Made by a program: the position numbers and the translations under genes. This document shows, piece after piece, positions 1 through 9,004 of a DNA stretch of 64,000 nucleotides (within the stretch, counting starts at the first letter, position 1; every line of letters starts with the position of its first letter). A model generated the notes under the pieces. The model was not told where the DNA came from. It was given only the letters and a program-made list of their open reading frames with translations, and searched no databases. This DNA comes from Paracoccaceae bacterium (GTDB lineage Bacteria; Pseudomonadota; Alphaproteobacteria; Rhodobacterales; Rhodobacteraceae): contig WLWX01000001.1 of assembly GCA_012103375.1 (NCBI GenBank), positions 1,602,501-1,666,500 on the forward strand, read 5' to 3'.

Positions 1-765
1 GTTCGTATCTGCACGTCGGTCGATGCCATTGAGGCGACGCTGGCCGACCCAACCGGCCCCATGGCGGCTGTGATGCACATCGAAGGGGCCGAGGCGATAG
101 CCGACGACCTCGATATGCTGCACGTGCTTTACGGTGCCGGGCTACGCTCGGTCGGGCCGGTCTGGAGCCGCAACAATATCTTCGCCCAGGGTGTGCCGCT
201 CCGGTTTCCCGGAGATCCCGATATCGGTGGCGGATTGTCCGGTGCCGGGCAGGATTTGGTGCGTGAATGCAACGCACTGGGCGTGGTTATTGATCTGTCA
301 CATCTGAACGAGGCAGGGTTTGATGATGTGGCACGTCTGTCCGATGCGCCGCTGATCGCCACCCATTCCAACGCCCATGCCCTGTGCGATAGTCCGCGCA
401 ATCTGACCGATCGGCAACTGGCGGCGATTCGCGACAGCGGCGGATTGGTCGGATTGAACTTCGCGGCTGCATTTCTGCGCGCAGACGGACAGATGGCAAC
501 CGATTTCGGACCAGAGGTCATGTTGCGACATCTGGATCACCTGATCACCCACCTGGGTGAAGACGGCGTCGCGATGGGGTCGGATTTTGACGGGGCGACA
601 GTCAGTGATCAGATCAGGGATTGCGCGGGCCTGCCCGCCCTGCGCGCCGCGATGGTCGCACATGGGTATGACGCGCCGCTGATGGAAAAGCTGTGCCAAG
701 GCAACTGGATGCGGGTGTTGCGGCAAACCTGGAAGGACGATACCGACCATCAGGCTGCCGCCTGA
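1..765 (+). CDS. Membrane dipeptidase (peptidase M19), C-terminal part
   Basis: The frame is open from the first base, so the gene starts upstream of the window. The visible 254 residues match the C-terminal two thirds of the renal/membrane dipeptidase family, zinc enzymes that hydrolyse dipeptides. Recognisable pieces are HIEGAE (the metal-bridging Glu), VIDLSHL, ATHSNAHAL, LVGLNF and GVAMGSDFDG, in the order usual for M19 enzymes. The protein ends with an ordinary stop at 763-765. It converges on ilvN, leaving only 9 bases between the two stops. Family assignment is firm; substrate is not known. Confidence 0.9.
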   Translation, partial: VRICTSVDAIEATLADPTGPMAAVMHIEGAEAIADDLDMLHVLYGAGLRSVGPVWSRNNIFAQGVPLRFPGDPDIGGGLSGAGQDLVRECNALGVVIDLSHLNEAGFDDVARLSDAPLIATHSNAHALCDSPRNLTDRQLAAIRDSGGLVGLNFAAAFLRADGQMATDFGPEVMLRHLDHLITHLGEDGVAMGSDFDGATVSDQIRDCAGLPALRAAMVAHGYDAPLMEKLCQGNWMRVLRQTWKDDTDHQAAA

Positions 766-774
766 CGGGACTGA

Positions 775-1338
775 CTATTCCGCCCCGCGTGCCAGTGCCG
801 CCACCCCGGTCCGCGCCACTTCGACCAGCCCCTGCGGGCGCATCAGATCGGCGAAGGCGTCGATTTTTTCGGGCGTGCCGGTGATTTCGAAGACGAAAGA
901 GGCGAGCGTCGAATCGACCACATTGGCACGGAAGATATCGGCCAGGCGCAAGGCCTCGACCCGTTTGTCACCGTCCCCGGCGACCTTGAACAGCGCCAGT
1001 TCGCGTTCGACGCTGGGGCCTTCGACGGTCAGGTCGTGCACCTCATGCACCGGAACGATCCTGCCCAGCTGCGCCTTGATCTGTTCGATTACCTGCGGCG
1101 TCCCGGTGGTCACAACCGTGATCCGGCTGCGGTGCCCGGTGTGGTCAATCTCGGCCACCGTCAGGCTTTCGATGTTATAGCCCCGTCCAGAAAATAGCCC
1201 GATGACACGGGCCAGCACGCCCGGCTCATTCTCGACAATCACCGCCAGGGTGTGGGTTTCCACAACATCGGCGTTCGGGTCCTTCAGGTCATAGGCCGAA
1301 TGCCGCGACGTGCCTTTTTTGATTTTCAATGGGGACAT
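775..1338 (-). CDS. ilvN: Acetolactate synthase small (regulatory) subunit
   Basis: A 187-residue protein with an N-terminal ACT domain (about residues 28-100; motifs VIVENEPGVLARVIGLFSGR and GYNIESLTVAE) and the C-terminal ALS small-subunit domain. It binds the catalytic subunit and confers valine feedback inhibition on the first common step of isoleucine, valine and leucine synthesis. Length fits alphaproteobacterial IlvN/IlvH. It follows ilvB on the same strand after 115 bases that contain a GC-rich palindrome, so the two are probably co-transcribed from the attenuated ilv promoter. Confidence 0.95.
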   Translation of the reverse strand: MSPLKIKKGTSRHSAYDLKDPNADVVETHTLAVIVENEPGVLARVIGLFSGRGYNIESLTVAEIDHTGHRSRITVVTTGTPQVIEQIKAQLGRIVPVHEVHDLTVEGPSVERELALFKVAGDGDKRVEALRLADIFRANVVDSTLASFVFEITGTPEKIDAFADLMRPQGLVEVARTGVAALARGAE

Positions 1339-1382
1339 TGCGCCCTCTTTCTCATCTTCTTGTTGAAAATATGCCGGGGGGT

Positions 1383-1402
1383 CTGGGGGGCTGGCCCCCC
1401 AG
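1383..1402. repeat. GC-rich palindrome between ilvB and ilvN
   Basis: Perfect inverted repeat with 9-base arms (CTGGGGGGC and its complement GCCCCCCAG) around two bases, inside a longer C/G-run segment (about 1370-1420). It looks like the short G-run palindromes scattered between roseobacter genes; it may also form an intercistronic mRNA structure. No T tract is present, so it is not called a terminator. Confidence 0.55.
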
Positions 1403-1453
1403 CCATCGCCCCCGGCCAGGAACCGACGGATTTCATATCCGGCGGCCCCGCCC

Positions 1454-3232
1454 TCAAACCATCACCGCGCCGCTGGACCCGATGGCGTCCTGGGTCGAGG
1501 CATTCTCGCCCAGCAGCATTTTGTTGTGCGGCTCTCCGCTCGGGATCATCGGGAAGCAGTTCTCGTGCTTTTCCACCAGGCAGTCGAACAGAACCGGGCC
1601 GTCGTGGTTCACCATCTCCATGATCGCGTCGTCCAGATCGGCGGGGTCGGTGCACAGGATGCCCTTGGCCCCGAAAGCCTCGGCCAGTTTGACGAAGTCG
1701 GGCAAGGATTCGCTCCAGGAATGGGAATAACGCTCGCCATGCAGCAGTTCCTGCCATTGGCGCACCATGCCGAGGCGTTCGTTGTTCAGGATGAACTGCT
1801 TGACCGGCAGGTTGTATTGCATCGCGGTGCCCAGCTCCTGCATGTTCATCAACCACGAAGCCTCACCTGCGACATTGATGACCAGCGCGTCGGGGTGCGC
1901 CATCTGCACACCGACCGAAGCCGGGAAGCCATAGCCCATGGTGCCCAGACCGCCCGAGGTCATCCAACGCCCCGGTTCGTCAAAGCCCAGGTATTGCGCC
2001 GCCCACATCTGGTGCTGACCCACCTCGGTCGTGATATAGCGGTCCTTGTCTTTGGTCAGTGCCTCAAGGCGCACCAGCGCGTGCTGCGGCTTAATGGATT
2101 TCGCATCCGGCGTGTAGTCGAGGCAGTTGATCCGCTTCCAGTCGCGGATTTGCCGCCACCAGGCCTCGACACCTTTGGTATCGGTTTTGCCACCGCGACC
2201 GCGCCATTCGTCCAGCAGGTCCGTCAGCACCGAGCCCACGTCGCCGATGATCGGAATGTCGACGTGGATCACCTTGTTGACCGAGCTTGGGTCGATATCG
2301 ATATGCGCCTTGACCGAATTCGGGCTGAAGGCATCGACCCGGCCAGTGATCCGGTCGTCGAACCGCGCGCCAATGCAGATCATCAGATCGCAGTCGTGCA
2401 TGGCCAGGTTCGCCTCGTACAGCCCGTGCATGCCCAGCATGCCCAGCCAGTTGTCACCACTTGCCGGGTAGGCGCCCAGCCCCATCAGGGTCGAGGTGAC
2501 GGGGAAGTTCGTTTCCGCCGCCAGTTGGCGCAGCAGGTTGCTGGCCTCGGGGCCTGAATTGATGACGCCGCCACCGGTATAGAGGATCGGTTGCTTCGCC
2601 GTCTCCATCGCCTCGGCCAGCGCGGCAATCGCGTCGGCGTCCCCTTTGGTGGGCGGCGCGTAATGCGACGTCTTGCGATTTTGGGGCGCGACATAGGTGC
2701 CGTTGGCGAATTGTACGTCCTTGGGGATGTCGATCAGCACCGGACCCGGACGGCCTGAGGTTGCGACATGGAACGCCTCGTGCATGGTGTTGGCCAGACT
2801 GTCGGTTTCGCGCACCAGCCAGTTGTGCTTGGTACAGGGGCGGGTGATGCCGACGGTGTCCGCCTCCTGAAAGGCATCATTGCCGATCATGAACGTCGGA
2901 ACCTGCCCGGTCAGCACGACCAGCGGGATCGAATCCATCAGCGCATCGGTCATGCCCGTGACCGCATTGGTCGCCCCGGGGCCCGAGGTTACCAGAACAA
3001 CGCCGGGTTTCCCGGTGGAACGGGCATAGCCTTCGGCGGCATGCACGGCACCTTGTTCATGGCGCACAAGCACGTGGCGGATTTCGTTTTGCAGAAAGAT
3101 CTCGTCATAGATCGGCAGCACCGCTCCACCGGGATAACCGAACACAACCTCGACCCCCTGATCCTTCAGGGCCTGCACGACCATCTTCGCGCCGGTCATC
3201 TGGTCTTTCTTCGTCGTCTTGCGGCCGCTCAT
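1454..3232 (-). CDS. ilvB: Acetolactate synthase large (catalytic) subunit
   Basis: ThDP-dependent enzyme that condenses two pyruvates, or pyruvate with 2-oxobutyrate, to acetohydroxy acids. The 592-residue product shows the N-terminal pyrimidine-binding domain with the catalytic Glu region (VRHEQGAVHAAEGYARS), the central FAD/ThDP domain, and the C-terminal pyrophosphate-binding motif. That motif reads GEASWLMN...NN with Glu in place of the usual Asp. I chose the ATG at 3232 because a GGAG lies 8 bases upstream; an in-frame ATG at 3250 lacks a ribosome site. Expression is probably controlled by the leader peptide and terminator upstream. Confidence 0.96.
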   Translation of the reverse strand: MSGRKTTKKDQMTGAKMVVQALKDQGVEVVFGYPGGAVLPIYDEIFLQNEIRHVLVRHEQGAVHAAEGYARSTGKPGVVLVTSGPGATNAVTGMTDALMDSIPLVVLTGQVPTFMIGNDAFQEADTVGITRPCTKHNWLVRETDSLANTMHEAFHVATSGRPGPVLIDIPKDVQFANGTYVAPQNRKTSHYAPPTKGDADAIAALAEAMETAKQPILYTGGGVINSGPEASNLLRQLAAETNFPVTSTLMGLGAYPASGDNWLGMLGMHGLYEANLAMHDCDLMICIGARFDDRITGRVDAFSPNSVKAHIDIDPSSVNKVIHVDIPIIGDVGSVLTDLLDEWRGRGGKTDTKGVEAWWRQIRDWKRINCLDYTPDAKSIKPQHALVRLEALTKDKDRYITTEVGQHQMWAAQYLGFDEPGRWMTSGGLGTMGYGFPASVGVQMAHPDALVINVAGEASWLMNMQELGTAMQYNLPVKQFILNNERLGMVRQWQELLHGERYSHSWSESLPDFVKLAEAFGAKGILCTDPADLDDAIMEMVNHDGPVLFDCLVEKHENCFPMIPSGEPHNKMLLGENASTQDAIGSSGAVMV

Positions 3233-3276
3233 CTCGTCGTCTCCGTCCATCTGGTCGCGCGACAGCTGCCGCGCAT

Positions 3277-3303
3277 AAAAAAGCCCCCGATCAGGCGGGG
3301 GCG
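3277..3303 (-). terminator. Attenuator hairpin of the ilvB-ilvN operon
   Basis: Read on the minus strand: a 7-bp stem (GCCCCCG / CGGGGGC), a short loop, then six T residues. It lies between a branched-chain-rich leader ORF (3330-3377) and ilvB, the position expected of a transcription attenuator. Confidence 0.85.
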
Positions 3304-3329
3304 CTTGACAGGTCTGTTGCGGTTAACCG

Positions 3330-3377
3330 CTAACAGCCCCTGCGCCCGGGAATGACAACCAGCACATTGCAAAGCAT
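3330..3377 (-). CDS. ilv operon leader peptide
   Basis: A 15-residue ORF, MLCNVLVVIPGRRGC, starts with ATG at 3377 and ends at TAG 3330-3332. A G-rich stretch lies about 5 bases before the ATG. Five of six consecutive residues (V, L, V, V, I) are branched-chain amino acids, the end products of the pathway, and the rho-independent terminator at 3277-3303 follows 26 bases later. This is the classic layout of ribosome-mediated attenuation, in which stalling at scarce Val/Leu/Ile codons favours an antiterminator. The antiterminator pairing was not modelled. The gene is too short for ordinary gene callers. Confidence 0.8.
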   Translation of the reverse strand: MLCNVLVVIPGRRGC

Positions 3378-3725
3378 TTTGACCCCCGACAGTTAGGTTC
3401 GCGCCGGACCCTAAGAAGGGTGTGCAGGGCCGTCAACAGCGATTTTGCGCATTTTTGTGATTCACGAGCGGATTCTTTTGATCGAAAGTTACCCAACTGC
3501 GCGGCTTGAAGAAATTTCGTGAATCTACCCACAGTATGGGCGCCGCTGGGCGGCTGCACCGATTTCAAACTGGCGCAGATCTGGCCAAAACGTTGCGGCA
3601 AGATGTGTGAATCCAGCTCGCCGAGGTGTTTTCAGTCCGCCAATCAGCGGCTAGTGTCGCGCCACTTGAAGCAACCTACCGCCCGACAAACGGGCAGTGC
3701 GATTCCAAACGGGAGGATAATATCA

Positions 3726-4811
3726 ATGGATCGTCGTTCATTTATCCGGGCTTCGGCCTTTGGCGGCACGGCAGCCGCCGCCACCAGCCTTGCAGCACCA
3801 GCCATCGCGGCCAGCCACGCGCGCACGCTGACCATGGTCACGACATGGGGCCGCGGCGCAGCCGGAGTGTGGGATTCTGTTCAGCGTGTGGCCGATTCCG
3901 TCGCCGCCATGTCAGATGGAAGTCTGACCATTGACGTCAAAGCCGGTGGCGAACTTGTGGGCGCATTTGAAGTTTTCGATGCGGTCACGTCGGGCCAGGC
4001 CGATCTATACCACGGCGCCGATTACTACTTTCTGGGTCTCCATCCTGGCTATGCGTTTTTTACAGGATATCCGTTTGGGTTGACTGCATCCGAAACCGCA
4101 GCCTGGTATTATCATATGGGCGGCAAGGAACTGCATGACGAGTTGGGCCAGATATTCGGATTAAAGTCCTTCCTGGCGGGCAATACCGGCACGCAGGCTG
4201 GCGGCTGGTTCCGTAAGGAAATCAACTCTCCGGAAGATTTTCAGGGGCTCAAGTTCCGGATGCCCGGACTGGGCGGCCAAGCGCTGGGCAAGCTGGGGGC
4301 TTCGGTGCAGAATATTCCCGGCTCTGAGGTTTATCAGGCCTTGGCCTCTGGCGCGCTGGACGGGACCGAATGGATCGGCCCATGGTCCGATCAGGCAGCC
4401 GGCTTCCAAGAGATTACCGACATCTTTTATACGTCCGGTTTTCATGAGCCTGGCGTGGCGCTGTCGTTGGCTGTAGGGCGCGATGTTTTTGAGGAACTTT
4501 CACCGGCACATCAGAAGATAATCGAGATTGCCGCTGCCGAAGCGCATCAACACACCCTGACACTTTACCTTTCCAAGAACGGCACTTCTTTGGGCCAGCT
4601 TCAGGACCAGGGCGTCAAGACCCGCCAGTTTTCGGACGAGATCTGGGCGGCATTTGCCGACGCCACCAAAGAGGTAATGGACGAAAACATGGATGACCCC
4701 CTCTACGCTAAGATTCGCGAAAGCGCCGAAGCGGCTCGCAAGGCGGTCTCATCCTGGGTGTCGATCTCAGAAGGTAGCTTTGTCGCCCAGCGTGACAGAT
4801 TGATGGGCTAA
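3726..4811 (+). CDS. TRAP transporter solute-binding protein (DctP type)
   Basis: Periplasmic substrate-binding subunit of a tripartite ATP-independent transporter, 361 residues. The start is ATG 3726, preceded by GGGAGG; the N-terminus MDRRSFIRASAFGG is a Tat-type signal with the RRSFIR twin-arginine motif followed by an Ala-rich core ending near AIAASHA. Body motifs include ADLYHGADYYFLG, FRMPGLGG and ALDGTEWIGPW, placing it in the DctP subfamily related to TakP and mannitol/chloroaromatic binding proteins, several of which bind 2-oxo acids. The conserved Arg (FRMPG) should contact a substrate carboxylate. The two permease genes follow directly; the substrate is not determined. Confidence 0.93.
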   Translation: MDRRSFIRASAFGGTAAAATSLAAPAIAASHARTLTMVTTWGRGAAGVWDSVQRVADSVAAMSDGSLTIDVKAGGELVGAFEVFDAVTSGQADLYHGADYYFLGLHPGYAFFTGYPFGLTASETAAWYYHMGGKELHDELGQIFGLKSFLAGNTGTQAGGWFRKEINSPEDFQGLKFRMPGLGGQALGKLGASVQNIPGSEVYQALASGALDGTEWIGPWSDQAAGFQEITDIFYTSGFHEPGVALSLAVGRDVFEELSPAHQKIIEIAAAEAHQHTLTLYLSKNGTSLGQLQDQGVKTRQFSDEIWAAFADATKEVMDENMDDPLYAKIRESAEAARKAVSSWVSISEGSFVAQRDRLMG

Positions 4812-4904
4812 ATAAATATACATTGGAACCGGGCCGCATCTGGCCCGGTTCACCGCCCTTGAGATCGGCCAAGATCGACCGGGGGCAACATGGGGAGGGA
4901 TCGC

Positions 4905-5819
4905 GTGCTGGACTTTGTCGTCTGGGTTTTCACCAATATCGGCATGGCGTTCGTCAACGCCGGCTATGCGATCACGCATCCGCAATTGTGGCTGAACTGG
5001 ACCGATCCTCAGTCCATGATGCGCTTCATCTATTACGGCGGCTCGCGCGAGTTCTTCTTTGTCATTTTCGTCGCCCTGATCATCCTGACAGCCGTTGGCC
5101 TTTGGAAGAACACCATCATGTGGGGCGTTGTCCGTGTGCTGGAAGGGTTTGCCAATACGGTGGGCCGTTTCTTCGCATGGGCCGGGCTGCTGATGGTCCT
5201 GCAGCAGATTATCATCATCTTTTCGCAGCGGGTATTTGCCGCGTCTGAACTGACGCTTGGCATCGGGTCTGCGGTGACCTTCGACCTCAGTTGGTGGGGC
5301 GAGGAACTGAAGCTTTATAACGCGATGATTGTCGCGCTGTGCTGCACCTATACCTTTGTTCAGGGCGGGCATGTGCGGGTTGATCTGATTTATTCCGCCA
5401 TCAGCTTTCGCAAGAAACGCGTGATCGACATGTTCGGGTCGATCTTCTTCATGATACCGGCGGCGGTGCTGACATGGATGTACGCCTGGTATTTCCTGTG
5501 GCGCCATCTGATCACCCCCAAGGTCAGCGCCAGTGACACGTTGGAGCGGATGCTGCTGAAGGCCCGCGCGGTGAAGTGGAACGTCGAAACCATCGGTTTC
5601 TCGCCCAACGGTTTCAACGGCTACTTCCTGTTCAAGGTGCTACTGGTCGCCTTCACCGCGATAGTCTTCCTGCAGGCGATTGCGTTCTTCTATCGCTCGT
5701 ACCTCGAATTCAAAGAGGGACCCGAGAGTGCGGGCAAATATCTGGACCGTGACAATCCACCCGAAGCGCCGCGCGACGACGATGCCGATCTGGCAGCGCC
5801 TGTCGCGCAGACAAGTTAA
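4905..5819 (+). CDS. TRAP transporter small permease (DctQ type)
   Basis: Small integral membrane subunit of the same TRAP system, about 304 residues, with hydrophobic segments near residues 40-60, 80-100, 140-165, 180-200 and 245-265. It is longer than a minimal DctQ (about 160-180 residues), with a hydrophilic C-terminal tail rich in Asp and Pro. The GTG at 4905 is preferred because GGGGAGG ends 6 bases upstream; the in-frame ATG at 4890 overlaps that site. It lies between the binding protein and the large permease, and the next gene begins 17 bases downstream. Confidence 0.85.
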   Translation: MLDFVVWVFTNIGMAFVNAGYAITHPQLWLNWTDPQSMMRFIYYGGSREFFFVIFVALIILTAVGLWKNTIMWGVVRVLEGFANTVGRFFAWAGLLMVLQQIIIIFSQRVFAASELTLGIGSAVTFDLSWWGEELKLYNAMIVALCCTYTFVQGGHVRVDLIYSAISFRKKRVIDMFGSIFFMIPAAVLTWMYAWYFLWRHLITPKVSASDTLERMLLKARAVKWNVETIGFSPNGFNGYFLFKVLLVAFTAIVFLQAIAFFYRSYLEFKEGPESAGKYLDRDNPPEAPRDDDADLAAPVAQTS

Positions 5820-5836
5820 GTTAAGGAACTCGATCA

Positions 5837-8185
5837 ATGCTTTTTGGCCTGGATGGCGTCGAGATCGGTCTGATCATTGTGTTCCTCAGCCTGTTCGCGG
5901 GCATCCTGTCGGGGTTTCCGGTGGGGTTCGCGATTGGTGGGGCGGCGGTGATTTCCTTCGGTATCATCGCGGCGCTGGATAGTTCGGGCCTGCTGATCCA
6001 TCAGGCGGTCAGCAAGACCAGTGCCGAGTATCAGACGCTGGTGAATTCCGGGGTCAGTCCGCTCAATATCTCGAAATTCAGGTTTCCCGACTTGCCGAGG
6101 GTGTCCGAGGCGGTGTTCAGCGGCGGCTGGGAACAGGCGCTGGACCGCAATATCAGCTTTGTCGTCAACCGAATGAATGAACGGGTGTTCGCGGGCCAAA
6201 GCATCGAGACATTGCTGGCGGTGCTGATGTTTGTGCTGATGGGGATCACGCTGGAACGGTCGCGCATTGCCGAGGATTTGCTGACCACAATGGCGCGGGT
6301 CTTTGGCCCTCTGCCCGGTGGACTGGCCGTCGCGGTTGTGGGGACGTTCCTGGCAGCCTCGACCGGGATTGTAGGTGCCACGGTGGTGACGATGGGCTTG
6401 CTGAGCCTGCCGACAATGCTGCGCAACAATTATTCGCCCGAACTGGCGACAGGTGTGATTGCCGCGTCGGGCACGCTGGGGCAGATCATTCCGCCATCCA
6501 TCGTGATCGTGCTGCTGGGAACGCTGGCCGGGGATCTTTATTCTGCGGCGCAGGAAACCCGCGCACAGGCGGCGGGCTGTTCAGATGCGCTGACGTTCCT
6601 GGGTGAGGCTGCCGTGGTTTCGGTCGGGACGCTGTTTCAGGCGGCGATCCTGCCGGGGATCCTTCTGGCGTCGCTCTATGGGCTTTATGCGTTCGGGTTT
6701 GCGCTGCTGAATCCGTCCAAGGCGCCGCCGGTTGCCGGTGATGGTGCCGCTGCCGGGGATGCGCGCCGGGGCAATGCGCTGACATGGTTCCTGGGGGTGC
6801 CTGTGCTGCTGATTGCCGGGACGCTGATCGCGGGGCAGGTCGGCGTTGTCGGGTCGCAGTCTGTGACCATCGCCAGCTTTTCGGACGCGGGCCAGACCGC
6901 CAGCCTGCGCACGCGGGTGTCGCCCGCCTGCCAGGCCAGCATGATCGAGCTGCACGGCCAGGAAAAATGGGACGCCGCGGTGGCGGAGCAGACGGCGATC
7001 AACGCCGCCGGGGGTGTCGAACAATCCCGCGCCCTGAGTGATGAGGAACTGACAGAGGCATTGGCCGTCAAGATCGCCGCTGCGGGCCCCATTGGCACCG
7101 GCATTGCCATCGGGCTGCTGTTGTTCGCGCTGATCCTGGCGGTGGCGCGCGGCATCGCGCCCGCCGCCGATCCGCGCCCGCTGATCGCCGGGGCCATCGG
7201 GCTGATCCTTGTGGCGATGGTTGATGTGATCCTGATCTCGCCCACGACGACCGCCGGGACGGCGCTGGTGCTGTTGATCCTGCCGCTGATCATTGCCGGA
7301 TACGGGGTGCGTTTTGCCGCGCGCCGACTTGGCCAGAACGAGCTGTTGCGCGTGGTCTTCCCACCGCTGGTTCTGATCGTGGCGGTGCTCGGCTCGATCC
7401 TGGGCGGGATCACCAATCCGACCCCGGCGGCGGCACTGGGGGCAGGGGGGGCGATCATGCTGGCGGCATATCGCAAGCTGAATGATGAAAAGCGCAGCGG
7501 CAAAATTGTCATCATGACCGCCTTTGCTGTGGTCATCATGATCCTGATTGGCATCAACTTTGACCTGCGGGTCGGGCGCGAACAGGTCGCCGCAGAAGAA
7601 TGGATCGCCTTTTTCGCGGCCCAGATCGCCTATTACACTGCGATCGGCGGGCTGCTTTACAGCTGTTTCGTGCTGTTCCGCACGGCGGTGCTGACGCCCG
7701 TTGTGCGCGAAACGGCCAAGGTCACCTCGATGGTGTTCACGATCCTGATTGGGTCGCAATTGCTGAACCTGGTGGTGATTTCCTTCGGGGGTGAGGAATA
7801 TATTCAGGACTTCCTGAAGAGTTTCGATCGCGAGTGGGTCGTCTTCCTGATCGTGATGCTGGTGCTGTTCATCCTGGGCTTCGTGCTGGATTTCCTGGAG
7901 ATTATCTACATCGTCGTGCCCATCGTCGGGCCGGTGATCTATGGCGGCACGATGGACCCGAAGTGGGTAACGATCATGATCGCAGTGAACCTGCAGACGT
8001 CGTTCCTAACGCCGCCCTTCGGCTTTGCGCTGTTCTATCTGCGCGGTGTTGCCCCCTCCAGCGTCACGACGGGACACATCTATCGCGGGGTGCTGCCGTT
8101 CGTGCTGATCCAGGTGGTCGGGCTGGCGTTGCTTTGGGCCTTCCCCTGGGTGGTCACGATTGTGCCGAACCTGATCCCGAACTGA
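5837..8185 (+). CDS. TRAP transporter large permease (DctM type), extended form
   Basis: Large membrane subunit that carries the Na+/substrate translocation path of the TRAP transporter. At 782 residues it is nearly twice the usual DctM (about 430). DctM signatures occur at both ends: GTFLAASTGIVGATVVTMG and GTLGQIIPPSIVIVLLG in the first half, and GFVLDFLEIIYIVVPIVGP with VNLQTSFLTPPFGFALFYLRG near the C-terminus. Between them lie several extra membrane segments and two hydrophilic insertions (about residues 55-105 and 345-410). Long forms of this kind are known in the mannitol/chloroaromatic-type TRAP group. The frame is uninterrupted, so the extension is not a fusion artefact. Confidence 0.92.
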   Translation: MLFGLDGVEIGLIIVFLSLFAGILSGFPVGFAIGGAAVISFGIIAALDSSGLLIHQAVSKTSAEYQTLVNSGVSPLNISKFRFPDLPRVSEAVFSGGWEQALDRNISFVVNRMNERVFAGQSIETLLAVLMFVLMGITLERSRIAEDLLTTMARVFGPLPGGLAVAVVGTFLAASTGIVGATVVTMGLLSLPTMLRNNYSPELATGVIAASGTLGQIIPPSIVIVLLGTLAGDLYSAAQETRAQAAGCSDALTFLGEAAVVSVGTLFQAAILPGILLASLYGLYAFGFALLNPSKAPPVAGDGAAAGDARRGNALTWFLGVPVLLIAGTLIAGQVGVVGSQSVTIASFSDAGQTASLRTRVSPACQASMIELHGQEKWDAAVAEQTAINAAGGVEQSRALSDEELTEALAVKIAAAGPIGTGIAIGLLLFALILAVARGIAPAADPRPLIAGAIGLILVAMVDVILISPTTTAGTALVLLILPLIIAGYGVRFAARRLGQNELLRVVFPPLVLIVAVLGSILGGITNPTPAAALGAGGAIMLAAYRKLNDEKRSGKIVIMTAFAVVIMILIGINFDLRVGREQVAAEEWIAFFAAQIAYYTAIGGLLYSCFVLFRTAVLTPVVRETAKVTSMVFTILIGSQLLNLVVISFGGEEYIQDFLKSFDREWVVFLIVMLVLFILGFVLDFLEIIYIVVPIVGPVIYGGTMDPKWVTIMIAVNLQTSFLTPPFGFALFYLRGVAPSSVTTGHIYRGVLPFVLIQVVGLALLWAFPWVVTIVPNLIPN

Positions 8186-8248
8186 TCGCCTGCGCCGCCT
8201 GAGCGATCCGCATTCCGCGATTCCACCGGCGCGCGGCTGCGCTATCTG

Positions 8249-8989
8249 ATGGGAATGGCGATACTCCAGAACGAATTAGCGGCGACGCCCTGGGAGACGC
8301 CAGCAGGCAGGCGGCTGCCGGGTTTGCAGCCGATGGATATTGCCGACTGGCTGCGGCTGGATGAGGCTTATGCCGGGCAGATGTCGCTGCGCGACCGGCT
8401 GATCCGCAGCTGTCCCGAAGCGGTGCATGCGTTAACGCCGCAAGCGCAAGACGCGGCGGACGAATTGTATTCAATGGCTCTGACGCATCTGCCGTCCTGT
8501 CCCGGTTTCCGGGTCGGCGCAGATGAGGTGCTGCGCCCGGATGGTGTGACGGTCACGCCGGACCGGGCGCGCCCCTTGATGACGCTTGGCCGGCTGGTGG
8601 CCGAGGATCTGTGCCTGATGCAGAAGCCGGGGAATGAACATGTGCTGACCGGTGCCATCCTGTGCTTTCCATCGCATTGGACCCTGTCCGAGAAGATCGG
8701 CCGCCCGATGACACGCATCCACCAGCCGGTTGAGGGCTACGACGATCAGGTTGCGAAACGGGTGCAGCGCATTTTCGACAATCTGCGCGTCGATCAGCCG
8801 GTATGGCGGGGCAATCTGATGCGTGTAGCTAAGGCGGACCTGTTCAGCCCGCGCCGGGAAACAGACGCGCCATATCACTGCGATGACACGGCCCGGTTCC
8901 TGCGAAGTGAACGGCAAAGCCTTTTGCGATTGCCGAAGACGAAGGCGATTGTTTTCACGATCCACACGTCGATCATCCGCCGCGCTTAG
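8249..8989 (+). CDS. DUF3445 protein, haem-dependent oxidative N-demethylase-like
   Basis: A 246-residue protein of the DUF3445 family, whose characterised members are haem enzymes that oxidatively demethylate secondary amines such as dimethylamine. Family features visible are the central FPSHWTLSEKIGRPMTRIHQPV block, the VQRIFDNLRVDQPVWRGN segment and the C-terminal RSERQSLLRLPKT motif. It is soluble with no signal peptide. ATG 8249 and ATG 8255 are both possible starts. The amine role is plausible with an MttB-family gene in the same region (55 kb), but the two are not linked. Substrate is unproven. Confidence 0.82.
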   Translation: MGMAILQNELAATPWETPAGRRLPGLQPMDIADWLRLDEAYAGQMSLRDRLIRSCPEAVHALTPQAQDAADELYSMALTHLPSCPGFRVGADEVLRPDGVTVTPDRARPLMTLGRLVAEDLCLMQKPGNEHVLTGAILCFPSHWTLSEKIGRPMTRIHQPVEGYDDQVAKRVQRIFDNLRVDQPVWRGNLMRVAKADLFSPRRETDAPYHCDDTARFLRSERQSLLRLPKTKAIVFTIHTSIIRRA

Positions 8990-9004
8990 GCGAATGATCC
9001 GGCC

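Noticed and set aside
6581-7759. 392-residue minus-strand frame in the TRAP permease gene
   Set aside because: Low-complexity Arg/Gln/Asp composition and complete overlap with a strongly supported membrane protein.
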